A program made the position numbers and the translations under genes. From contig CAKSKU010000024.1 of NCBI GenBank assembly GCA_934465295.1, positions 1 to 24,518 of the forward strand: a stretch of 24,518 nt of DNA. Reading direction: 5' to 3'. Shown piece by piece: positions 6,880 through 12,364 of this stretch. Under the pieces are notes generated by a model. It saw only the letters and a list, made by a program, of their open reading frames with translations, ran no database searches and was not told the origin of the DNA. The stretch is from an uncultured Oscillospiraceae bacterium (lineage in GTDB: Bacteria; Bacillota; Clostridia; Oscillospirales; Ruminococcaceae). Within the stretch, counting starts at the first letter, position 1. Each line of letters begins with the position of its first letter.

Positions 6880-8418
6880 CTATCTGTTCCAAGACTTGAA
6901 CACATAGGGAAGCTCGTCTATGACGTCACGGGGCAGCATTCCTGCCTCGGAAAGTCTGTCACGGGCGAGGTCAGCTGCTTTTCCGTGGACGAAAACTCCT
7001 GCCGAAGCTGCATCGGATGGAGCAAGTCCCTGCGCCGCAAATGCACCGATAATGCCCGTAAGCACATCGCCGCTGCCGCCCTTTGCAAGACCCGGGTTGC
7101 CTGCTTTGCAGATGAAAAGTCTGTCATTTCCTGCGATATAGGTCGGAACGCCCTTTGCGGCAATGACAACATCAAACTCCAGTGCAAGCTTCACAGCCAT
7201 TGTGAGCCTGTCGGGATAGTCGGTGTCGAAAGCTGCGGCGTAAAGGCGTTTCAGCTCGCCGTAATGCGGAGTGAGGATAAGCCTGCCCTTTGTGTTTCTG
7301 ATAATATCTATGCAGGAACATACGCAGTTTATGCCGTCTGCGTCAATAATTACGGGGCAGTCGGTATTTTCGATGACAGTTCTGACGATATCCTCGGTAT
7401 CCTTCGTGTGTGACAAGCCGCTGCCGACGGAAACTGCTGTCGCATTTTTCAGCTCATTTATAAGAACATTTGCCGACTTGGCAGAGACTGAGCCGTCCTT
7501 TGCGGCATCGAGCGGGAGGAACGTTGCTTCAAAAACGAACGGAGCAAGTCGGTCGGTGACTTCGTTCGTTGAAGCAAGGGTAACACGTCCAACGCCGCTT
7601 CTTAGGGCGGAGAGCGTTGACATCTGCGCCGCACCGCTCATTTTTTTGCAGCCCGAAACATTGAAAAGGTGTCCGAACTGATTTTTGTAGCAGTTTTCCG
7701 CACGCTTGGGGAAAAGAGCCTTCACATATTCTTCGTCAAGCTCCTGCGCAACGTAGGGAACGGACGCAAAACATTCCTCGGTGAAGCCGATATCGGCAAC
7801 GGTAATTTCACCGCAGAGCGAACGGAGCGGCTCGGAGAGCATACCCGTTTTTATGCAGCCGAATGTGATGGTATAGTCGCAGCTGAAAACGTCCTCTTCC
7901 GCTTCGCCCGTAAGGCAGTTGCCGCCCGAGGGGGTGTCGAGAGCGACTATCGGCTTTTTGCAGCGCTTTGCAAAGCTGAAGCAAGCCTTTATCTCGGGCG
8001 GAAGCTCGCCGTGGAATCCCGTGCCGTATACTGCGTCAACGATGAGCGAGCAGGACGAGAACAGCGAGAATACCTTGTCGATATTGTCGTTAAGGTCAAG
8101 GACGTCTATGCCGCAGCTGCCAAGCTGGCAGTATTCATAGCCTGCAAGCTCGGTCGCAGGGTCGCCGCTCGTGAGGACGACATAGACGGTCATTCCGATG
8201 TCGAAAAGGTTTTTCGCCAGCACGAAGCCGTCGCCGCCGTTGTTGCCCTTTCCGCAGAGTATCATAACACCGCCCGAGAGGTCATACTTTGATGAAAGCC
8301 TGCACACAAGCTCGGCTGCGGCTGCGCCTGCGTTTTCCATAAGCTCACGGTAGGAAACGCCGTGGGCATCGGAGTAACGCTCGATCTCTTTCATCTGCTG
8401 TGGAGTAGCATAGTACAT
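6880..8418 (-). CDS. nnr: Bifunctional NAD(P)H-hydrate epimerase / ADP-dependent NAD(P)H-hydrate dehydratase
   Basis: Repairs NADHX and NADPHX, the hydrated, inactive forms of NAD(P)H. The 512-aa protein has an N-terminal YjeF_N epimerase domain (about 1-210, with GKGNNGGDGFVLAK) and a C-terminal YjeF/CARKD dehydratase domain (about 225-505, with LTPHYGE and the ribokinase-like GNPGLAKGGSGDVLTG nucleotide signature). I start it at MYYATPQQ (8418) because AAAGGAG lies just upstream; a reading from 8448 adds ten residues inside a terminator-like hairpin. The acpS-nnr order is common in Firmicutes. A hairpin with a T run lies between acpS and this gene, so read-through may be limited. Confidence 0.93.
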   Translation of the reverse strand: MYYATPQQMKEIERYSDAHGVSYRELMENAGAAAAELVCRLSSKYDLSGGVMILCGKGNNGGDGFVLAKNLFDIGMTVYVVLTSGDPATELAGYEYCQLGSCGIDVLDLNDNIDKVFSLFSSCSLIVDAVYGTGFHGELPPEIKACFSFAKRCKKPIVALDTPSGGNCLTGEAEEDVFSCDYTITFGCIKTGMLSEPLRSLCGEITVADIGFTEECFASVPYVAQELDEEYVKALFPKRAENCYKNQFGHLFNVSGCKKMSGAAQMSTLSALRSGVGRVTLASTNEVTDRLAPFVFEATFLPLDAAKDGSVSAKSANVLINELKNATAVSVGSGLSHTKDTEDIVRTVIENTDCPVIIDADGINCVCSCIDIIRNTKGRLILTPHYGELKRLYAAAFDTDYPDRLTMAVKLALEFDVVIAAKGVPTYIAGNDRLFICKAGNPGLAKGGSGDVLTGIIGAFAAQGLAPSDAASAGVFVHGKAADLARDRLSEAGMLPRDVIDELPYVFKSWNR

Positions 8419-8434
8419 TTTTATCGCTCCTTTG

Positions 8435-8465
8435 CAAAAAAGCCGCACAGACTGTCTGCACGGCT
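8435..8465 (-). terminator. Intrinsic terminator downstream of the acpS-like gene
   Basis: On the minus strand a GC-rich stem (bases 8441-8465, about 10-12 bp with two G-U pairs) is followed by TTTTTT (8435-8440). It sits immediately before the nnr ribosome site, so it may attenuate nnr expression as well as end the acpS transcript. Confidence 0.7.
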
Positions 8466-8482
8466 CAAATTTGGTGTATATA

Positions 8483-8842
8483 TCAGAACTCGATCATTAC
8501 TGTTGCCATTGCAAGGGTCTTGGAGTGGGAGCAGGAAACGTTTATCTTCATTTTGGTGGAGATGAGACGTTTCTTTGCTTCGCCCGAAAGGCTTATGTAA
8601 TAATTTCCCGAATAATCGGTGAGGACGGATATCTCCTGTATGCTGCATCCTCTGAAACGTGCGCCGATAGCCTTTTTCATAGCGATCTTTGCGCAGTACA
8701 TTTCGGACATGATGTTCGGGGAGAAATTCTTTTCCATAATGAATTTCATTTCCTGCGGAGAATACACTCTCGAAATGAATTTCGGCTTTTTCACAAGCTC
8801 CCTCATGTGAGGCATATCAGCATGGTAGGCTTCGATTATCAT
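8483..8842 (-). CDS. AcpS-like 4'-phosphopantetheinyl transferase with altered metal site
   Basis: A 119-aa protein of normal AcpS length, aligning along the whole family: SRVYSPQE (RVFTxxE region), YCAKIAMKKAIGA (AAKEAxxKAxG helix), TDYSGNYYISLSG, and VSCSHSKTLAMATVMIE (VSISHTxxxAxAxVIIE). AcpS transfers the phosphopantetheine arm from CoA to acyl carrier protein using Mg2+ bound by an N-terminal Asp and the Glu of AKEA. Here the Glu is isoleucine (AKIA, I53), while D9 may match the Asp. The protein may be inactive or use another ligand; a second, canonical AcpS elsewhere would not be surprising. The TAAGGAG ribosome site fits the start. It lies between the DUF6106-like gene and nnr. Confidence 0.75.
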   Translation of the reverse strand: MIIEAYHADMPHMRELVKKPKFISRVYSPQEMKFIMEKNFSPNIMSEMYCAKIAMKKAIGARFRGCSIQEISVLTDYSGNYYISLSGEAKKRLISTKMKINVSCSHSKTLAMATVMIEF

Positions 8843-8880
8843 ATATCTGTCTCCTTATACCGATCACCGTTTCGGCAAGA

Positions 8881-9405
8881 TCAGCTGTTGTATTTTCTTT
8901 CGTATTCGACCTTGACGGGGCGTGGGAGGAACGGGGTGATGGCTTCAATGGTGCGTTCGGTCGGGGTGAAAACAAGTCTTACCTTTCCGAACGAATCGTG
9001 CATAAAGTCGATGTAATAGTCCTCAGCGTCCTCGTCTGCGATGCCGCTCGCCTCGACAATGGTTATGCCCGAAACGGCAGGCGCATCGGCAAGCTTTCCG
9101 AAGGCTTCAAACTTGGACGGCTTGGCGGTGATAAGGCGCTTTCTCTTACGCTGTGCGATTATCTTGTCGATATCGATCTCGCCGTTGGTGATGATGTACT
9201 CATACTCGGCATTAAGACCCGTGATAAGGTAATATCCGCCGTAAATTGCGGCAAAAATGAGAAGTATTGCAAGGATTATACCCAAAAGCGCAAGGTAAAG
9301 GCAGAATGCGGAAACGGCTATCACTCCGAAGACGATAAGTATCTTCAAAGCAAGCGTTTTCCCGTTCACAGGTTTTTTTACAAGCTGTTCAACAAAAACG
9401 TCCAT
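8881..9405 (-). CDS. DUF6106-like membrane protein
   Basis: A 174-aa protein. MDVFVEQLVKK at the start, two closely spaced transmembrane helices (about residues 20-62), then ITGLNAEYEYIITNGEIDIDKIIAQRKRKRLIT and a soluble C-terminus. This matches my memory of DUF6106 proteins, which are confined to gut Clostridia; function is unknown. The soluble part may be a small PH-like β domain (inferred). It is the first gene of the minus-strand cluster with acpS, behind a good promoter at 9522-9550. Unusually, no ribosome site lies next to the ATG; AAAGGAGC (9438-9445) is separated from it by a hairpin and a T-rich stretch. Confidence 0.7.
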   Translation of the reverse strand: MDVFVEQLVKKPVNGKTLALKILIVFGVIAVSAFCLYLALLGIILAILLIFAAIYGGYYLITGLNAEYEYIITNGEIDIDKIIAQRKRKRLITAKPSKFEAFGKLADAPAVSGITIVEASGIADEDAEDYYIDFMHDSFGKVRLVFTPTERTIEAITPFLPRPVKVEYERKYNS

Positions 9406-9445
9406 AAAATAAAATGCCTAAGGTCAGATCCTTGGCAGCTCCTTT
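9406..9445 (-). promoter_or_regulatory. Hairpin with T-rich tail between ribosome site and start codon
   Basis: Read on the minus strand: AAAGGAGC (9438-9445), then a hairpin TGCCAAGG-ATCTGA-CCTTAGGCA (9415-9437, one bulged A), then TTTTATTTT and the ATG at 9405. It has the shape of an attenuator, or of a structure that brings the ribosome site close to the start by looping out about 23 bases. Confidence 0.45.
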
Positions 9446-9521
9446 CCGATAAAACAATGCTATCCTGTCGTTTTTATGGCGCAAAACGACAAAATAACGC
9501 TTCAAGTTAGTTTCTTTATAC

Positions 9522-9550
9522 ATTATAACATAGAAAATATTTATTTTCAA
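9522..9550 (-). promoter_or_regulatory. Promoter of the DUF6106-acpS cluster
   Basis: On the minus strand TTGAAA (9545-9550), 17-base spacer, TATAAT (9522-9527). It is divergent from and nearly back-to-back with the pheS promoter. Confidence 0.75.
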
Positions 9551-9561
9551 GTAAAAAATGC

Positions 9562-9590
9562 TTGCAATTTTTGAAATAATGATATATAAT
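9562..9590 (+). promoter_or_regulatory. Promoter of the pheS-pheT operon
   Basis: TTGCAA (9562-9567), 17-base spacer, TATAAT (9585-9590). The predicted leader runs about 345 bases to the pheS start and contains the T-box. Confidence 0.75.
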
Positions 9591-9677
9591 AAAAGAGCTG
9601 ACGGTAAATTTTCTTTGTCGGCGTTATTATAAAAAGAACATCTGTAAATAAACACGTTTAAAGAGTTGTAGGCTTTG

Positions 9678-9891
9678 CAAAAAAGTGTCTTTAAGAGAGA
9701 GGGTACAAGGCTGGGATATCCTCAGACACGGCAAAGCTGAAATTTCGCTCCGTGAGTGGCAATGGTGAACGCACAAAACGCTTGTAGTCATTGACGTATG
9801 CTGCGTTAAGGCAAGGGGAATGATAGTTCCTTATATAAATGGGTGGTTATAAGCAGGCTATGGCTTGTCCCGATGAGGGGCAGGCTTTTTT
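9678..9891 (+). promoter_or_regulatory. T-box leader, probably sensing uncharged tRNA-Phe
   Basis: T-boxes read aminoacylation by pairing a specifier codon with the tRNA anticodon and the 3' NCCA end with an antiterminator bulge. Visible here: AAGAGAGAGGG at the start of stem I; TTC (9744-9746), a Phe codon, in GCTGAAATTTCGCTCC as the specifier candidate; GGGTGGT (9841-9847) matching the start of the conserved T-box sequence, whose TGGT would pair with ACCA; and a terminator, GGCTTGTCCC (9862-9871) with GGGGCAGGCT (9877-9886), then TTTTTT. The alternative antiterminator pairs GGG/CCC and AAGC/GCTT with the same downstream strand. The bulge reads TGGTTAT instead of the usual TGGNACC. Control of pheS fits Phe specificity. 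Confidence 0.8.
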
Positions 9892-9944
9892 AGTTGGCAA
9901 ATTTTCCGCAGGAAAGCGGAACACGGAAAGGAATGGTCAAATTT

Positions 9945-10964
9945 ATGAAAGATCAGCTTGAAAAGATCAGAAGTCTTGCGCATGAGGAGCTTGACAAGTG
10001 CGAAAGCCTTGATGTGCTGGAAAATCTCAGAGTAAAATTCCTCGGCAAAAAGGGTGAGCTTACGGGAATTTTAAAGCAGATGGGCGGACTTTCCGCAGAG
10101 GAACGCCCTGTTATCGGACAGCTTGCGAACAAGGTGCGTTCCGATATCGAAGAGAACATCACAAACCGTATGCAGGCTCTCAAATCGGAGCTTGCAAAGA
10201 AGCAGCTCGAAGCTGAAACACTCGATGTTACAATGCCCGGAACAAAGCAGAAGGTCGGCAAGCTTCACCCTCTCACAGTTACCCTCAACGATATCAAGGA
10301 AGTATTCCTCGGAATGGGCTTTGAGATCGCAGAAGGTCCTGAGGTAGAAACGGATCACTACTGCTTTGAAGCACTCAATATGCCGAAGCATCACCCTGCA
10401 AGAGATACGCAGGATACATTCTATATCAATGACAACGTTGTTCTCCGTACACAGACCTCCTCCGTACAGATCAGAACGATGGAAAACAAGAAGCCGCCTA
10501 TCCGCATCATCTCCCCGGGCAGAGTTTACCGCTCCGATACGGTCGATGCGACACATTCACCTCTCTTCCACCAGATAGAGGGACTTGTTGTTGACAAGGG
10601 CATCACAATGGCTGACCTCAACGGTACGCTTGAACTCCTTATGAAGAGAATCTACGGCGAGGATTGTCAGATCAGACTTCGTCCTCACCACTTCCCATAC
10701 ACAGAGCCGTCCGCAGAAGTTGATATGATGTGCTTCAACTGCCACGGTGCAGGCTGTCCTCTCTGCAAGAACGAGGGTTATATCGAACTCCTCGGCGCAG
10801 GTATGGTCCACCCGAAGGTACTTGAAGGCTGCGGCATCGACCCTGAGGTTTACAGCGGCTTTGCATTCGGCATCGGACTTGAAAGAATTACAATGGGCAG
10901 ATACAAGATCGGCGATATGCGTCTGCTCTATGAGAACGATATGAGATTCTTGGGTCAGTTCTGA
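9945..10964 (+). CDS. pheS: Phenylalanyl-tRNA synthetase, alpha subunit
   Basis: Catalytic subunit of the α2β2 enzyme that charges tRNA-Phe. The 339-aa protein has an N-terminal coiled-coil tRNA-binding arm (about 1-90) and a class II catalytic core: motif 2 in SPGRVYRSDTVDATHSPLFH, the CFNCHGAGCPLC insertion typical of clostridial PheS, and motif 3 in FAFGIGLERITMGRYKIGDM. I choose ATG 9945 (MKDQLEK), the normal family start, about 12 bases after GGAAAGGA; starts at 9894 or 9933 are less likely. The gene lies under the T-box. Its last 52 bases recur at 11684-11735, and it is separated from pheT by 1.4 kb instead of lying next to it. Confidence 0.97.
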   Translation: MKDQLEKIRSLAHEELDKCESLDVLENLRVKFLGKKGELTGILKQMGGLSAEERPVIGQLANKVRSDIEENITNRMQALKSELAKKQLEAETLDVTMPGTKQKVGKLHPLTVTLNDIKEVFLGMGFEIAEGPEVETDHYCFEALNMPKHHPARDTQDTFYINDNVVLRTQTSSVQIRTMENKKPPIRIISPGRVYRSDTVDATHSPLFHQIEGLVVDKGITMADLNGTLELLMKRIYGEDCQIRLRPHHFPYTEPSAEVDMMCFNCHGAGCPLCKNEGYIELLGAGMVHPKVLEGCGIDPEVYSGFAFGIGLERITMGRYKIGDMRLLYENDMRFLGQF

Positions 10965-10965
10965 T
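10914..10965 (+). repeat. pheS 3' end, source copy of a 52-bp direct repeat
   Basis: These 52 bases (GATATG at the left edge, through the TGA stop) are identical to 11684-11735. Similarity then continues as AATGG after one mismatch. Confidence 0.95.
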
Positions 10966-10989
10966 CAATGGGGCGAAAGGGGTAAAAAA

Positions 10990-11565
10990 ATGGGTGAACT
11001 TTATATTTTTGAGTATGACAGCAAGAAGATAATGCGTAAGAATATAATTCTGACCGTGCTTGGGGCTGTTGGGGTGCTGGCGGCGGTGCTGTTCTTTGCA
11101 TATTGCAGTCTGCTGCTCACCGAAAAGACGATTGTTAAGGTATTGACGTATGCGGTCATTGTGATCGCTGCTGTGCTTATAGTGATGTATTTGATAAAAG
11201 ATCAGGCAAAAAGGCATAAAAGCTTCCTCTCGGAGCTGGAAAAGCTGCCCGATATTTCGGAGATGAACAGGCAGGCGGAGCGTGCAGAGTTTATGCTCGG
11301 GGCTTTCTGTTTGCTTGAAAAATATCTTTACGTTCCGAAGCAAAGGCTGCTCGTGCCTTATACCGAGATAGAGTCGGTGGGTGCGAACAAGGTCAATGTG
11401 AATTTTATACCGACATCTGCAACGATAAGTATCAAGTGCAGGAACAGACGTTATTATTCGGTCAGTCTCAACAGTGCCTTTGATCTTAATAACAGATACG
11501 GTGAGTTTATCGATGCTCTCAACGAAAAAAGAAGTGTGTGCTTTACCCAAAATACAGAGAATTGA
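10990..11565 (+). CDS. Small membrane protein A inside the pheS-pheT operon
   Basis: A 191-aa protein with two transmembrane helices (about residues 19-40 and 48-68), a charged helix, then a soluble domain: KYLYVPKQRLLVPYTEIESV, PTSATISIKCRNRRYYSVSL. That part aligns with the second insert gene (EYLFSTEGLILPYYEIDEV, PTATNIVFRTKSYGKCAVTV), so the two are diverged members of one family. The layout, two helices then a β-rich domain with an LLVPY-EI motif, recalls YcxB-like or PH-like bacterial proteins; I cannot name it. AAAGGGG precedes the ATG. It is under the Phe T-box by position. Function unknown. Confidence 0.75.
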   Translation: MGELYIFEYDSKKIMRKNIILTVLGAVGVLAAVLFFAYCSLLLTEKTIVKVLTYAVIVIAAVLIVMYLIKDQAKRHKSFLSELEKLPDISEMNRQAERAEFMLGAFCLLEKYLYVPKQRLLVPYTEIESVGANKVNVNFIPTSATISIKCRNRRYYSVSLNSAFDLNNRYGEFIDALNEKRSVCFTQNTEN

Positions 11566-11613
11566 ATCATAAAATGACGTTTTCGCAGGATTTCGGCATA
11601 TGTCGGTTCTGCA

Positions 11614-11689
11614 AAAAAAATAAGGAGGAAAATTCTAAATGGATCTTTCAATGAAATGGCTCTCCGATTATGTTGATATCGGAGATATG
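11614..11689 (+). repeat. Duplicate of the pheT 5' region (76 bp)
   Basis: Identical to 12340-12415: poly-A, TAAGGAGG ribosome site, spacer, ATG and the first 17 codons of pheT. Identity stops exactly at GATATG, where the sequence switches to the pheS 3' end. Confidence 0.95.
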
Positions 11690-11734
11690 CGTCTGCTCTA
11701 TGAGAACGATATGAGATTCTTGGGTCAGTTCTGA
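11639..11734 (+). pseudogene. In-frame chimera: pheT N-terminus fused to pheS C-terminus (31 codons)
   Basis: A complete small reading frame with pheT's own AAGGAGG ribosome site. Codons 1-17 are the start of PheT (MDLSMKWLSDYVDIGDM). Codons 18-31 are the end of PheS (RLLYENDMRFLGQF), ending at the same TGA. The switch falls in a microhomology: pheS has ATCGGCGATATG and pheT has ATCGGAGATATG. The product would have no known activity. Its stop codon is 3 bases before the ATG of the next gene (TGATAAATG), so translating it could drive re-initiation at that gene, which lacks a strong ribosome site of its own. It is either rearrangement debris or a coupling leader. Confidence 0.9.
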
Positions 11735-11735
11735 T
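11684..11735 (+). repeat. Duplicate of the pheS 3' end (52 bp)
   Basis: Identical to 10914-10965, including the TGA stop. It overlaps the pheT-derived repeat by the six bases GATATG, which marks the recombination junction. Confidence 0.95.
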
Positions 11736-11737
11736 AA

Positions 11738-12349
11738 ATGGAAAGCACCGACAAAAACAGCCTGTTTCTGCGTTATAAAAAGCGTTTCCAATATAAGCAG
11801 CGTTTATGGAATATTTTAAGTATAGTCTACACCGTTATTCTTATCCCGCTGTTAAAGCTGCTGGAGGGAACGGATTACAGTATGCTGTGGAGGATGATCT
11901 CCATAATAGTGAGCATTGCTTTGATAGGCTTGAATATAAAGCAGAGCAGGTCGATGAAAAGGCAGCTTGGCGGCTTGTCCGAAAATGCGGCAGAGAAGAT
12001 CTCCGCAGAGCTTGAAAGCTGCGCAAATTTCAGAAGCTTTTATTTCACTTCGGAATATCTTTTTTCGACGGAGGGACTTATTCTTCCTTACTATGAGATA
12101 GATGAAGTAAAAACGAACACCTATGTCGGTTCACCAACAGCAACGAACATTGTTTTCAGAACGAAAAGCTACGGCAAATGCGCCGTCACGGTCGGACCGG
12201 GATATATGAATGAGAACTTTTACGATATGCTTATGAAGAAATGTCCGTCGGCAGATATACTGTTCCGTGTTAATTATCAGAAAGCGGATATAACAGAGTA
12301 TTTTACCACTGTAAAGGCGGAAAGCATTGTTGTTATCAGAAAAAAATAA
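11738..12349 (+). CDS. Small membrane protein B inside the pheS-pheT operon
   Basis: A 203-aa protein. A basic N-terminus (YKKRFQYKQR) is followed by two transmembrane helices (about residues 24-42 and 48-66), then a charged region and a soluble domain carrying EYLFSTEGLILPYYEIDEV and SPTATNIVF. The soluble domain resembles that of protein A at 10990, so the pair are homologues, although nucleotide similarity between them is not obvious. The ATG lies 3 bases after the stop of the chimeric frame and has no good ribosome site; translational coupling is likely. The TAA stop overlaps the pheT ribosome site. Function unknown. It is co-transcribed with pheS and pheT. Confidence 0.75.
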   Translation: MESTDKNSLFLRYKKRFQYKQRLWNILSIVYTVILIPLLKLLEGTDYSMLWRMISIIVSIALIGLNIKQSRSMKRQLGGLSENAAEKISAELESCANFRSFYFTSEYLFSTEGLILPYYEIDEVKTNTYVGSPTATNIVFRTKSYGKCAVTVGPGYMNENFYDMLMKKCPSADILFRVNYQKADITEYFTTVKAESIVVIRKK

Positions 12350-12364
12350 GGAGGAAAATTCTAA

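Noticed and set aside
9389..9655. 88-aa minus-strand reading frame upstream of the DUF6106-like gene
   Set aside because: It starts upstream of the -35 box of the only promoter there and spans both divergent promoters; no recognisable domain.
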